DNA from: Chytridium lagenaria | Taxonomy: Eukaryota > Chytridiomycota > Chytridiomycetes > Chytridiales > Chytridiaceae | NCBI GenBank assembly: GCA_025449115.1 | Contig: JAHLKC010000094.1 | Coordinates: forward strand, 98,049-162,048 | Direction: 5' to 3' | DNA length: 64,000 bases | In this document: one piece after another, positions 32,974-51,564 of the stretch | Numbering within the stretch: position 1 is the stretch's first letter | Layout of the letters: each line of letters opens with the position of its first letter | Position numbers and translations under genes: made by a program | The notes under the pieces: model-generated | What the model was told of the DNA's origin: nothing | Seen by the model: only the letters and a program-made list of their open reading frames with translations | The model's database searches: none

Positions 32974-33078
32974 TGGATCTGGAGGAAGAAAAGTGAAAGA
33001 AAAGTGTCCAGATGAGCAGACATGTGATGGAAGTTTGCCTTTTGAGGTAGACCGGAGGGATAAAGGTGGTGCCGCCAT

Positions 33079-33888
33079 GAGTAGAGTATGGTAGAGTAGA
33101 AGAGTAGAGTAAAGTAGAAGAGTAGTTAGTGTGATATTCTGGGCTCGTAATCACCGCAAATCTTGTTTTGAAATAACCAAAATCCCCGTTTAATGATAGG
33201 CCTGGCATGCCCTTCCGAACCCATGAATGGTAACGGATGGGATGTTCGTCAAGGCTGTTTTGGCGCTCACTGTGAATACTGAGAGTGAAAATAGTGTTAT
33301 GGTAGACGTGATTGTGAATGAAGGATCACGGCATGTGCAAAAATGATGGACGCGTTGATTTGTCGTCTATGTCGTCACGTCCCTTTTATTTTTAACAATA
33401 CGCGGGAAAAGGCCGCAGTCCTTCAAACTGCGGTTAGGCTTCATTGTGAAGAGTCGTTATTTGGTTGCGGCGGTCGTGAGGCCGGAAAGGTCAGAGCAGT
33501 TTGGAGGAGGGTCAAAGATGGCAGAGATAATGAAATGATCAGTGGGCTTGTCTGGTGAAGTTCTGTAATCAATTATTTATTTTAATTATGGGTTTCTTTC
33601 CAATTAACATAAATGTTGAATTGTCATTGAATTGTCATTGTTACACTAGTACCAGATGTAACAGTTCGGGTTACACCATTCCACTTTTTCTTTTCTTTCT
33701 CAGGGGTGGTGTAAAAGGGATTATTGCTGGTGCATTCCAAAGGAGGTTGAGGATCAGACAGACAGAGAGAGACGAAAAGAAAGGAAAGGACCGAAGGAAC
33801 GAAGGACTTCATTTCCCTTCCCTTCTCATCCACCATCACCTTTCAATCACTCAAATTCCCTCATCATCAGTCTACTTTCATAGCTTGA
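33079..33888. other. intergenic stretch between divergent genes
   Basis: Likely promoters of the coiled-coil gene (minus) and the membrane protein gene (plus). Simple TAGAGTAGAGTA repeats occur near 33,082-33,120. No supported frame. Confidence 0.4.
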
Positions 33889-36194
33889 ATGGCAGATTCA
33901 GCATCAGGCACCGCTGTCATTGCGGGTATCGCCTTGGGGTTAGTCGGGGGAACTGTTGGCATCATTGTGCTGCTATGGTGGTTATCTCAGTATGCAGTAG
34001 AGTACTACAGCAGTATAGGGATCGGGATAAGCATGAGACGGGTTCAACCGTGCTCGAAGCATCGGATCTGGCTATCATAAGACAACGACAGCAGACTGTG
34101 AAATTGCAGAGAGAGAGGGAAAAGACAAGAAAACCCGTCTATAGACCTGCTGGAGAGAATGGAATCATTGCGCTTGCTGGGGATGAGCGGCAACCTTCTT
34201 CTGCGGCATCTCCAAGTTCAGTCGAGGGTGGGAGTGGACGTGCTGTTCGGAAAGGTTCCGGTGATAACAATAAAAAGAAGGAATCGAGCTGGATCACCTC
34301 CCACGACTGTTCTCGCTGCTGGTAATTTTCAACAACCTGTCTGACGACGTTGCACTTGCTGCGGAAACTTCAACCGTGGCATCCCCGCAGCCAAATAACA
34401 ACGCTGCATGGCTACAAATGATCCTCTGGCCTGGTTCCAACGTATGCTGCCTCTCGGAAACTTTAACCGCAAACAATACTACTCAACAAGATGCAGACAA
34501 CAACAGCAACCGTGACTCTCTTTTACCCCCACCTCGTCCCGCCTACAACGAACTCAGCGTGGAAGCTCTCAAACGGTTCGGTCTTGATGTCAGTGCCGAA
34601 CGTCTCCCTAGGAGTTTCACCACGGCTCCCGATGGACCCGATAAGGACAACGTGGAGCCCACGAATCATCGTGCCAATGAATTGACGACAGAGGGAGAAT
34701 CCCTTCGTCCCGGAGGTTCCACCATTCGCATGATGGCCGACGCAGATTCCACCCCGGCTGGTTCCCCCTCCCCATCCCCAGCTCATCTCGGCAACACCAC
34801 ACGCGTCCTTGGTGCAACGCAACGCGGTACGGCCGGCTCCCTCCCACCAGTACCCCCCCATGGCCATCTATTCGGCCGCAGATGAGTCAATCGAGCAAGC
34901 CGCCTCCATGGACTCTGCCGCCTCCCCCGTCACCTCCTTCACCCCTCCCGCGGTCTCAAAACCCACCGCTTCAACTCCAAATATCACCCCCCCACCTCCC
35001 ACCATCACCACAACCCCCACCATCTCATCAACCCTGGCTCCCATCCCCCTTCGTCTCCCCCTCCGCGCCTACACCCAAGCCATCCACCCAGCAGACGCTC
35101 AACGCCCATTTCACCCACCTCCCCAACCTCCCCGACCTCCGAAGACACCGACACCCTCTCCCGCCGAGCAACAACCGACACCGTCCCATCCTCCATCTCT
35201 GTAAGCACAACCACACCCCGCGTCGCAACCGTCTACAGACAAGTAGAACCCACCGAAGTCGACGTCTTCCCATACCGTCCCATCGATCCATCCGCCGCCA
35301 TCCTCTCCCGATCCAATCTAACAAAAACCTCCCCTTACTCTGTCGTCTCCAACGTCCCATCCGCATACACCACCTCTGTCCCTCTCCAACGCACCGCATC
35401 CCTCATGAAACAACCCTCCCCCACTTCCCAACCCTCTATCGTCTTTGTCCCCCGCGACACCCTCACCCCAACTCCTCCAACACCCACGAAAACCGCCCTC
35501 CTCGTTTCTCAAGCCCAACAAAACCTCGAGCTCCTTCTCGACGAAGACCTCCCCGTTCCTGACACCATGACGGCGAAATCTTCAGGCGCTTGGTCTTGGG
35601 TGCCCTCGGTTCGGGCTACCGTGTATAAGGTCAAGACGCAAAAGGCTGAACGGAGAGTCGTTGTGCCGCCTATGCAGAAGAAGGTTGAGGAGATTGTGCA
35701 GGGGTTGATTGGGATTGCGACGGGATTTAGAAAGGGGGAGGCGGAGGGGGAGGTGGATCTGTTTCCGGGGAATACCGTGGTGGTGTTTGAGGTATTTCAT
35801 TTCTTTCCATATTCCTTTTTTTGAAGGTGCGCGTGGATTTACGTACACGCTTTTATTTGACGCATCCTCGGTTTCCCTTTTTCTTTTACTCGTCTTTTTT
35901 CTTTGTCAGTATTTCGCGTTCTTTGATTTAATTATGTGTTTCTTTTTAAAAAAGGCTTTTGAGGATGGAATGGGATATGGTGTCAATAAGACTACCATGA
36001 GCGCCGGTCGTATCCCTCTCCGAATGATCACTTTTGCAACCTCTGAAGAATTCCCTGACGGTATTTTCGTTCCCCTCAACATGGCCGACGTGGTGACCTG
36101 GAAAGGTAATACCCATTCCCAATTTCCATATTTTCACGTCTCTCAATATTTCTAACTGTTGCATTTAGAGCGCCGCACGTTTACTAAACCGTGA
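33889..36194 (+). CDS. single-pass membrane protein with low-complexity middle and SH3-like C-terminus
   Basis: The start MADSASGTAVIAGI leads into one membrane helix (ALGLVGGTVGIIVLLWW, 33,930-33,980). A basic cytoplasmic segment follows (RQRQQTVKLQREREKTRK), then a long Pro/Ser/Thr-rich middle (34,330-35,560). The end reads RATVYKVKTQKAERR, FPGNTVVVFE, then AFEDGMGYGVNKTT and IPLRMITF, which resembles a degenerate SH3 fold. Firm introns are 35,792-35,954 and 36,106-36,168; the last exon ends at 36,194. Frame changes near 34,000, 34,330 and 34,870-35,130 are unexplained (missed introns or indels). Fungal proteins with this layout often act at the cell surface in signalling; that role is inferred. 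Confidence 0.6.
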
Positions 36195-37600
36195 ACCACA
36201 CTTTTTCGGGGTTGTCTCTTTGGTTATCCTTTTTCAACGGTTCCTTTTCTTTTTTTTTTTGGACTTTTTTCGAGTTCTCCCCCTCTCCCCGTGTTTACTC
36301 TTTTTTTTGAGCGTTTTTTTTTACCTCGTTTGTAAGGATTTTTACTTTTTTATCCTGTTTGTTTGATGATCCTCGTATTTTTTTGATAGATTAGACCATT
36401 TATTTTCTTGTTTTTTTTTTTTTCGGGAACGAAAATATATTTTGTAGCGTGCTGGTGATGCATCATCATATTAAAATATTGCTTGGTTGAATAGATAATG
36501 ATTTTTTTTTTGAGAGAGACGGGAGGGGGTAAGAGAACCTTGTTTATTCTTGTGTGGAATTGAAAAACCATGATAAGGTTCTTTTGGGGGTGTGGAAGCT
36601 TGGTGTTTGTAATTTTCCGATCCACTTGTCCGATACGTGCATTCTAAATAATAATAAATAAAATATAATAATATTATTTATTATATTTATTATGTATGTA
36701 TGTACATATTATTTATTTAATATTCTTGTTGGACAAACCCTTTACTATATAATACTAATATATATATATATTTATGATGGATGGATGGATGGATCATGAT
36801 GGCCCACGAACAATAATGTAGTATATAAATAACAGACTCTAAATCATAGTACCTAGTAAATAGATGAATATGTCAATATGAATACATGGCTCTCTTGTTG
36901 TATTATATAGATATGATGTATGTGCATGTATTTACACGACTCTGTACTATTTTTACTATAGTATGTATACTGATGGATGGATGGATGGATGGATTAAATG
37001 TAGTCAATGAGTATGTAAATATTGTAGGAGAGGAATAATAAGAAAGTTGTGTGGCATAGTTTCAGGTTTACTATATAATACATAGCATTAGCATCTAGTA
37101 TATAGCATCTAGTATAATACACAAGCTATTAGATACTACTACTATATATACTATTACCACACACAGCCTCATGATTAATACAAGTCACTCAACAACATAC
37201 AATAATATATATATTATATGGAATAGGTTTATGCTTTTCTTGTGTTACTTTTCTAGAAGAATAAGAATAGAGTTCTATATATATAGGTATTCCGAATCCG
37301 ATCAATAAATATTATATTATTATTATATTTATTTTATTTATTTACTTGAGTATATATATTCAGAGTATTTATATATATAGAGTAGTAGTGCATCTTCTTT
37401 CTCTTCTTTTTCACTTGCAGTCAGTCAGTCAGTCAGTCAGTCACATTGTTATTCCTAGGTATGTATAATATTGAAATATGTAGTATGTATATAAATATAA
37501 ATATACTGTAAAAAGTCTCTCTTTTCGCGTTCATCTATTTTCAACAGCATTCTCTGTTTCTACATTTCATTCATTCCTTATTTTACACACTCACCTTTCT
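36195..37600. other. AT-rich intergenic stretch with simple repeats
   Basis: No gene. Many TATATA tracts; GATG repeats at about 36,776-36,793 and 36,972-36,993; a run of TCAG units at about 37,420-37,442. Probably the promoter and leader region of the ATPase gene. Confidence 0.6.
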
Positions 37601-37725
37601 CACACTCAACCAAGTCAGTGTCAGTCAGATATCCTAAAAGGCAAACTACTCTTCCCTCTTCGAATGGTCATCCTATCAACAGCACCACCTCAACCAGCAG
37701 TAGCAGCGATGCTCACAACATAGAC

Positions 37726-43425
<5,700 letters not shown>

Positions 43426-44386
43426 TGAAGAAGAAGTGATGGGTGGTTGGGTTTTTTGTTTTGTTTGGTATACCCTATATCATATGCCCTTTTTTTTCTG
43501 TTTTTTTTTTTTGTTTTGGAGATGGGTTGAGAGGGTCATTTCTTGTTTGTTCTTTTTTTTTTGGTAACTCGCTTTTTTTTTCTTTCATTTAAACAACCCA
43601 ACCTATGTTATTGGGAAGATTGTGGTTTGCTTTATATTTCTTTCTATAAGTCGCTTGTTTCTGTGATGATTATTTCACGTTTGAGTTTGGTTTGTTTTTT
43701 TAAGTCGCTTGTTTCTGTGATGATTATTTCACCTTTTTCTTTTTGGAAGTCGCTTGTTTCTGTGATGATTGTTTCACCTTTTTCTTTTTTCAGAAAAACT
43801 CTTTTTGTTTAGTTGACGCGTTTTAAAGAAAAAAAGTTAGAGTGGAAGAGGAGTGGATGTTTTTACGTTGACCGTGACCATGACCTTTTTTATGTGATGC
43901 AAGTGGTGAATGAGGGCTTAAATGAAATGGAAGGGACCTCGTGGTCTTGCTCTACATATTGTTACACTAGAGTTGTACAGAGATTTTGGGTTTGATGGTT
44001 TGTGGGTGAGGCAAAGACAATTAGTATTTGTCACATTTCTACCTGTTAACCATTAATCTACCTGAGTGTAACATGACATGGGTGAGGTAGATATTCTGTC
44101 TGTCTGTTTGGGTCATTTGCATCTATATTTATTATCTACCTGTCTGTGTGTGAAAGAAAAAGAGAGATAATTCCTGTTAGGCACCTTTTAACCTCCATTC
44201 TCATTTTGTGACGGGAGCGAGTGTGGGAGAGAGAGAGAGAGAGGACTCGAGGTTATCTCCATCATTGTGTGCAGCTAAAAGGGATCATTAAGCGTCAATA
44301 CATTTAGCTGGAGAGAGAGAGTGAGAGAGAGAGAGTTGTAGAAGAGAAAAGGGGAGGAGAGGAGAGAACAGACTACAGTAGGAAAT
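43426..44386. other. intergenic stretch with a three-copy direct repeat
   Basis: Three copies of AAGTCGCTTGTTTCTGTGAT plus GATT(A/G)TTTCAC occur at 43,647-43,680, 43,702-43,735 and about 43,747-43,778, separated by T-rich spacers. GA-rich tracts (GAGAGAGA) at 44,228-44,335 precede the next gene. No supported frame. Confidence 0.55.
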
Positions 44387-47300
44387 ATGATGATGGGGGT
44401 CGTGGATGGGGGTGAGGATGCGTCTGTAGTAGCTGATACAGATACAACCACTACAGCAACAGCAACAACTACAAGTACATCAACAACAACAACAACACCT
44501 CTGCAACATCAACATCCCTCTCATCCTCATACAACACCAACAGCTCTACCCTACCACAACCACTACAACCATCTTCAGCATTCATACTCTATCGCCTTTT
44601 CTCTCGGAACTAGTGCAAGCGGCACATTCTCTAGCTTGGACGATCACGTTCTCACCACCTCTTCATCCATTTCTCCCGTATCGGAATCGAATTCATCTCC
44701 AAATCGTCTTATTCGAACCACTCCCACGTTTCCTTTATCACTGGCGTTGTCGCCAACCGACGCTACAGAGAATGATACGGTTTATCGTGGATTCACAGAG
44801 TCGCCGCCTTTGTCCACTTCTTTGAGTAGACCCGTGGATCCGGTGGCTACCGTGAATACGACGCCGTCGGAGTCACCGTCATCTTTGGCACGTGGAAGGG
44901 CCGTGAGATCTGAGGGGGTTGTTGGAGGTGAGGGTGAACGATTTTCGGTGCCGCTTTTTTGTTTTACCCTCTTTGCTTACACTTTTGTTGATTCAGGTCC
45001 TTACAGACTTCCTGTTGTTCGTTTTTCGGTGGGTGGATTGGCGGGAGACGATAAAGAACAAGAAGCTTGGATGGATTTTTTGGCCGAGGATAAAGAAAAG
45101 GAGAGAGTGGAAGGATTGCAACATATTGAAACTACAGGACTTATGGGGAGTCTTCAAAACTTTTCTCTTGGAGCTTACCCTGGAAAGGACGATCTCGTGT
45201 CTCACAGAACCTCCTTCATCCCTCATCTCAACCTCATCCTGGATAGTAATTTCAGTCTATCCGAGTCATCTGGTACAGAAAGCGAGGAAGAATTTAGGGC
45301 ATCACAACGTGGTCGGACTCGAACTGCTCGTGGGAACCGACGTAGCACGTCTCTCGGCACAGTTCCGATTGAAGCGCACACTCGTACTTCTTCTGGGTCA
45401 GGGAAAACGAGTCTCTCGGATGTTGGGAATGCCAGTGTTGCGTCTAGGGAATCGAGGAAAAGGGGACAACGACAGATGGTTGTGGGAGATGTGGAAGCTG
45501 TGGCGATTCGATGGCCGCATCGGAATATACTTGCTTTGGGGGCGTCTGGTCGTACGCCGTCGTTGGCGAGTGCGGATGTGCTGTCTTCGTCTCCACCGCC
45601 TGTGTTGATGGGAAGTAAATCTGAGGATGTGAATGGGGATGATGATACAGTGAAGGAGGAGGATGGAGGGAGGACGGATGAACCTAGTGATGATGATGGG
45701 ACTGAGACTGATCAAGATGAGTCGATCAGTGATTTGGATTCGATGGATGAAGGCCCGGATTCGTTGTCGGATACGCGGAGTTGGAAATCAAAGAGTGGGA
45801 GCAGTGGGAGTGTTGTTGGGGTGTTTGACTCTAGTCGGAGGTGTCGATACGTGGAAGGAGAGGGTTTGTGGCGGATGAAGTTGATATGTTTGAAAGAGAG
45901 TTGGATGGTGAAATGGATGAGGATCATGTTAGGTCTGAGAATCGAATGGGACGTGCTCCTCATCGTGTGCCATATGGGAAGAAGCCGGCACAGGGTTCTT
46001 CCTTGTACAGTGTATCGTATCCGAGGTCAACGATGTTGGGGGATCCGGTTCCCAAGGCTCCTTATTTGTATCAGGTTCCTTCTCCCCGGATGGTACCTGC
46101 CAATTTGGAGACTGGGGATCCGGGTGCGTCGCGAGCTCATCGATTGTCAACGTCGAGATCATCATTGTCGGCAAGACAGTCCATGATTTCTAATTTGACC
46201 TTGAGCACTGCTTCCAATCCTTCCTCTACACTTCAACGACATCGCTCCTTGTCCACGGCGAGGACATCCATCATCCACTCATCCTCTGATAAATCCGACG
46301 AAAGACTCAACAGAAATTCCCTCCCAGCCGCCCTGAAAATCATTGGAGACACTGCACCCGCTGCAGAGCAAACCATGAGAATGACACTGGATAACTTTGA
46401 ACTTGTCGCGGATGAAGAGGATGAAGACTTTGATCGTCATTCTACCACCGTTCTCGATATTTTTGATCATTACGCATCCCCAAACGTCCGTGCAAGCCTT
46501 CTTCACCCACCACAAGTTCATCAACCCACCTCTCTCGCTCGTTCCGTCACTTTTGCCCCCGAAAACACCATCGCATCCACCCCAGACCATCTCCAACACC
46601 TTGCAACATCCTCCATCTTTTAAATCTCTCCGCCACATCCCCCCAGACGTGCTCTACCTCCCTGAAACCCATTTCCTCCCCCTCGATCCATCCCTCGTCC
46701 TCCACGATCCCCTCCGTCACGCTCCCTCCCTCACATCCTCCCAAAACCCCATCCACGTCCTTCTCCGCGCCTACCGATCCCGAAAAACCTCTCCATCCCT
46801 CACCGTTCGCTTCCTCTACGCCGCTGCACTGCATCACCCCAATTTCCATCTCCCACCCTCCCCATCCTCCCCCTTTGCATCCCTCCAACGTACACCCTCC
46901 CTCCCTCGTCGTCGCTCTACCCCACTCATCATCCGCGGCGCCGATCCAAGAGCTATCGCCATGTATCTCCTGGGTCTCTGTCTTGTTCGTGGGACCGGTT
47001 GCACGAAAGACGCGAGACTTGGAGCCATGTTGCTGGGAACTCTCTGCTGCTGTTGCCGCTGAAGCTGTCACCGTGTCGACGGGTACCGTGGATATCGTCA
47101 CGGGGGGGGTGAAACCATTCCCGAGAACTGTGTTTAGGGAATCACCCGCTGATTTACCTCCTCCTCCTCCTCCTCATCATCCTCCACCACCTCCACCGTT
47201 GGATGTTCATCATGATGCGTATCGACGGTCCTCGATCTGCGGATGTCGGGGTGGCACGGATGGGGAAACGGTTGTCGAATCATTTCGGGGTTGCGGGGGT

Positions 47301-48590
47301 GTCTGCTGGGATGTCGGTGAAAAGGGAGCGACGGAGGGTTGTGCAGGCGGTACCGTTGACGACTGGCGACGACGGGTGTAAGGAGTGTTTGGGATGGGGT
47401 TGCCTGTGCCTGTACCTGAACGGGCGCATTCGCCGACGCTTTTGGGGATGTGCCGACGACGGGGAAGCCGAGGTCTAAGAGTCTTGGACCGAGATGGAGG
47501 ACTCAGCGGGGGGAGGAAGGGAGGGAAACGAGGGGGAGGGAAAAGGCGGGAGAGCGGTTGCCTGCTGTTAGGACGGCGTTTGGAGGGATTCCTATGGGGA
47601 GGTCGTTGAGTGGGTCGAGTGGTGGACAGAGTGGTAGTTGGAGAGGGGAGGAAGGTGGAGGGATGATGGGACGGCTGGGGCTTCCGGCTTTTAAAATGTC
47701 GGGGTCGAATGGAGGGTATGAGGTGCCTATCCAACGGCGGGAATCGAGGTCACGGTCACCTATTAGGACGCCTCAAGAATCAAGGTCTGTTTCAAGGGAA
47801 CCCGCGGCACCGGCCATGTTCCCATTATCTGGGATGGATGTGTCGAGTTTCCCACCACGATCAAAACGCGAAAGCAGTTTACAGGGTATGAAGAGCCGAT
47901 CTAGCGGTCAATCCTTTAGCGATGGACAAGACTTTGATGCATCCCAAGATCAACCTCAACACCTTCGAATTCAACCTCCCGTCTTGCCTCACCCTCATCG
48001 TGGTCCCTTCTCCGCCCCCGCTTCCGAAACCTCCTCCTTTAAACCTCGACAAACCCGCCTTTGAAGACCCTACCCTTGAAACCCTCATCACATCCCCGGC
48101 TTGGTCCATTGTTCTCCGCATGGCAGAGGGACTCGAAGATACCGTTCATCTCATTGACGACACAGATCCGTACACCAGGAAACTCTGTCTCTCCCTTCGC
48201 GCCACCCGTCATTTCCTAAGACTCCCAACACGATCCCTTGGAACCCTCTACTCCAAACCCTCACCGACGCGATGGCGCAAGAACCTTGCGGTGGCCGTGT
48301 ACTACTATGAAGTGTCAGCAGCGTTAGGAGACCCGTTTAGCGTTGAATGGCTCCATCAAAATGATTCACCGATACGACCTTTTAAGAATCCGTTGTTTCC
48401 CTATGTGGAACCTGAGGTTGGGTTTGAAGGGATGTTTGTGGACCCTGTGCCTGTGGATCCTTTATCGAATGGGTGTTTGTCACCACCGACGAATTCGGCG
48501 AGAGGGTCGGATCCGGTTGAGAAGAGACGGTCGAGGAGTGTGGAGGCGGTGGCTTGGACGAGACCGGATGAGGGGGGTGGAGGGATATGA
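44387..48590 (+). CDS. long low-complexity protein with Sel1-like segments
   Basis: The product starts MMMGVVDGGEDASVV and has long Thr/Ser/His-rich and acidic stretches (DDDTVKEEDGG, DDDGTETDQDESISD). Two parts resemble Sel1-type alpha repeats: ADPRAIAMYLLGLCLVRGTG (about 46,945-47,003) with VLLRAYRS upstream, and WRKNLAVAVYYYEVSAALGD (about 48,275-48,330). In fungi, Sel1 proteins of the Chs4/Skt5 type are scaffolds, for example for chitin synthase; that role is inferred. One likely intron is at about 44,930-44,997. The frame must change near 45,838, 46,615, 47,040, 47,200, 47,390-47,450 and 47,940, always with coding-like sequence on both sides. The stop is at 48,588-48,590. Confidence 0.55.
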
Positions 48591-49428
48591 AGCCAAAGAG
48601 TCGAGCGAAAGTGAAGCGGATGTTGGGGGTTAGTAATAGTATTATTTTGAATGGGAGAGAGTGATGGGCGTGATTTTTTATATTTTGGCCCCACCACCTT
48701 TTTGGTTGGAGAGGGGTTCTTTGGGTTTGTGGTTTTGGTGAAGTCTTTTTTTGGGTGGTTTTTTTATTTTTTTTTTGGTGTTTGTGACTTTGGGGGTTGG
48801 AAGAGTAGACCCATTAACGTGTTTTCTTTTTGTGATTTTTGGAGGGGGCATTTTAGACTTTTTGTGACGGCTTTGCATGGTTGCTTTTTTTTTTTTCGGT
48901 TCCCTCATGTTTTCTTTTGCTCTGTTTTTATCCATAGAATTATTAGAATTATCTTTTTACCTCTCGTAATCATAGAACAAATATAGAGCTTATTTAGTAT
49001 ATGTTTTTTTTTGGTTTATAAAGAATTTTCTTTGGGTGAGGGTTACGCTCATAACGTATCATTAAACATATACCGTGGTTGACGCGATGCAGGCCAAAGC
49101 AAACTAGGGAAATATTGATTTGTTAAGGAATGGGGCTGCGGCTAGGCTTCACCCACGCTCTGTTGATACTGTCGAAACCTCTTTTAACGTGAGAGATGAT
49201 GAGATACTTGATGTCTCCATGGGGATTCATTTCAAAATGGTAAGAAGAATGGAGGAAGGTGGAGGAAGGGCGAAAATTAAAAGTTTATCTGCAAGACGTT
49301 CAGCAGACGTTCAACAAAAAAGAAAACACGATGCTACCATCCATTCAAGCAAAAAAAGACATCGTCGACCTCCACGTTCAAGGAACCGTCTTTCGACTTT
49401 CTCGCGAATTCATCCTCAAGCATGACTG
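48427..49428. repeat. tandem duplication, copy 1
   Basis: Covers the last codons of the Sel1-like gene, the intergenic DNA, and the start of the BTB gene. Nearly the same sequence recurs at 50,045-51,018. Differences are mostly run lengths of T, G or A plus a few substitutions. Confidence 0.85.
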
Positions 49429-49984
49429 GATGCCTGCTCGTCTTCTCGCCAACGAACCTGACGAGCCCAGGGAGATCTACTTGGACGTTGACCCTACCTG
49501 CTTCCGTCTCATCCTTCAAGTTCTTCGTGATGGCTCTATTGGCGAAAATAGTGTAAAGCATCTATCGTCCCTGGACGTTGCGTCGCTGTTGATGACGGCC
49601 GAGTATCTGGCTTGTGAGGAGGCGAAGGTTGTGTTGGAGGAGGTGTTGAAGGGCCGAAAGACTTTGGAAGAGGAGGTTCTGCAATATAAGAAGCTTGGTC
49701 AATGGCAGAAGGTTCTTGATAGATTGGCCAATGTTCCATTGGTGCGATTACATTGTAAGAGTGGCCAACGAAAGATAGGTTGTCGTGATGCTAGACTTGT
49801 GTTAATGTTGGGAGAGGCCGTTCCAGGAGACTTCATTCGAGGTCCGCATTCACAAGTTTGCTCTGGATGCGGGAATTGCGAATTTAATATGAAACCATCC
49901 GTTAATGCTGCTTATGCAACACCGGAAAGAATGGCGAACAACCCTGGGGTTGGCAACAGGAACTTGACTTGCTCGAGTGGTTGA
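49331..49984 (+). CDS. BTB/T1 (potassium-channel tetramerisation type) domain protein
   Basis: Domain: DIVDLHVQGTVFRLSREFIL, then YLDVDPTCFRLILQVLRDG, as in KCTD-type BTB proteins, which oligomerise and often serve as adaptors for cullin ubiquitin ligases. The frame is open from 49,259. ATG 49,331 is the first in frame, but an upstream exon (49,120-49,219, ending at a GTAAGA donor, with acceptor near 49,305) may add the true N-terminus. The C-terminal third is Cys-containing (CSGCGNC) and unlike the usual family. A second, truncated copy follows at 50,045-51,018. AATAAA is at 50,018. Confidence 0.75.
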   Translation: MLPSIQAKKDIVDLHVQGTVFRLSREFILKHDWMPARLLANEPDEPREIYLDVDPTCFRLILQVLRDGSIGENSVKHLSSLDVASLLMTAEYLACEEAKVVLEEVLKGRKTLEEEVLQYKKLGQWQKVLDRLANVPLVRLHCKSGQRKIGCRDARLVLMLGEAVPGDFIRGPHSQVCSGCGNCEFNMKPSVNAAYATPERMANNPGVGNRNLTCSSG

Positions 49985-50044
49985 AAAAACTTTAGAAATG
50001 TTATTCGTATTGCAAAAATAAACCGAAGGCTGATTGCAGAATGA

Positions 50045-51018
50045 AAGGGATGTTTGTGGACCCTGTGCCTGTGGATCCTTTATCGAATGGGTGTTTGTCA
50101 CCACCGACGAATTCGGCGAGAGGGTCGGATCCGGTTGAGAAGAGACGGTCGAGGAGTGTGGAGGCGGTGGCTTGGACGAGACCGGATGAGGGGGGTGGAG
50201 GGATATGAAGCCAAAGAGTCGAGCAAAAGTGAAGCGGATGTTGGGGTTAGTAATAGTATTTTTGAATGGAGAGAGTGATGGGCGTGATTTTATTTTGGCC
50301 TCCCCCACCTTTTTGGTTGGAGAGGGGGTTTTTTTTTTGGTGATGGTGTTTTTTTGGGTGGTTTTTTTTTTTTTTGGGTTTGTGACTTGGGGTTGGACGA
50401 GTGGACCCATTAACGTGTTTTCTTTGTGGTTTTTTTGGGGGGCATTTTTAGACTTTTGTGACGGCTTGCATGGTTGCTTTTTTTTTTTCGGTTCCCTCAT
50501 GTTTTCTTTTGCTCTGTTTTTATCCATAGAAATTATTAGAATTATCTTTTTACTTCCTCTCGTAATCATAGAACAAATATAGAGCTTATTTAGTATATGT
50601 TTTTTTTTGGTTTATAAAGAATTTTCTTTGGGTGAGGGTTACGCTCATAACGTATCATTAAACATATACCGTGGTTGACGCGATGCAGGCCAAAGCAAAC
50701 TAGGGAAATATTGATTTGTTAAGGAATGGGGCTGCGGCTAGGCTTCACCCACGCTCTGTTGATACTGTCGAAACCTCTTTTAACGTGAAAATGATGAAAT
50801 ACTTGATGCTCCCATAGGGATTCATTTCAAATGGTGAAGAATGGAGGAAGGTGGAGGAAGGGCGAAAATTAAAAGTTTATCTGCAAGACGTTCAGCAGAC
50901 GTTCAACAAAAGAGAAAACACGATGCTACATCCATTCAAGCAAAAAAGACATCGTCGACCTGCACGTCCAAGGAACCGTCTTTCGACTTTCTCGCGAATT
51001 CATCCTCAAGTATGACTG
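50045..51018 (+). pseudogene. tandem duplication, copy 2: Sel1-like gene end plus truncated BTB gene
   Basis: Begins with the coding end of the Sel1-like gene (about 50,045-50,207) and runs into the BTB gene up to codons for SSSSMTV or, in the other frame, the FILKYD equivalent. There it is cut by the LTR retrotransposon at 51,019. The first BTB exon region has lost bases (for example at about 50,788 and 50,805), so the frame is also disturbed. Confidence 0.8.
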
Positions 51019-51400
51019 TGTGAAGGGATGGGCGTGTCTATAGGGTGTTAGGCGCGTTTTGGGGGGTTTTCGTAACGAGTCTTCACGCGGTGACGCGTCT
51101 GTAATGCGTGCATTGTAGCGTGACGCGTAACGAGAGGACCTATAGTGGACAAAAAGTTGGTATTTTCGTGTCTGCACTTGGAGAGTGTCTTAGGAGGGGT
51201 GTCTTTTCTTGGAAATACCTTTTGTCTTCTGGTGACGCTAGGAACGGGGTGCTTGTTTGTTTAACGGTTTTCCTGGATGTGTCTAGGGGGAGTAAAGGGG
51301 GATTTTACCTGTTTGGAGGACGTCTCGAGAGGGTACACTTTGTAAAGGCGGTTTTGAAATAAATACGTTCTTTATTCACTACACGCGTTCATCGTCCCTA
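51019..51400 (+). repeat. 5' LTR (170 bases matched; likely longer)
   Basis: 51,019-51,188 repeats at the right end and starts TGTG. If the 3' copy is truncated, the full LTR should run on to about 51,370-51,400; AATAAA at 51,358-51,363 would be its poly-A signal. No primer-binding site complementary to a known tRNA was recognised. Confidence 0.7.
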
Positions 51401-51564
51401 TACATAGTTTGATACCGTCTTGCCATCCCTATCGTCCTCCACGAGGTTCCAACACGACGAGTCAAGCTTACCTGTCACGGTACCCGTTCCTTGACAGAAG
51501 TGGTTGCGTCCAGGTTTTGAACAAACCGATCGAGTCCCCAAGGTTAGAACTCGATCACCTTCCA

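Noticed and set aside
34523..35521. Several minus-strand frames over the membrane protein gene
   Set aside because: Trp/Gly/Arg-rich shadows of the Pro/Ser/Thr-rich plus-strand coding sequence.
36660..37410. AT-rich block as a possible centromere or replication origin
   Set aside because: Only simple TATA and GATG repeats; no specific feature supports either role.
37420..37445. Direct TCAG repeats as a CRISPR-like array
   Set aside because: A four-base microsatellite without spacers, in eukaryotic DNA.
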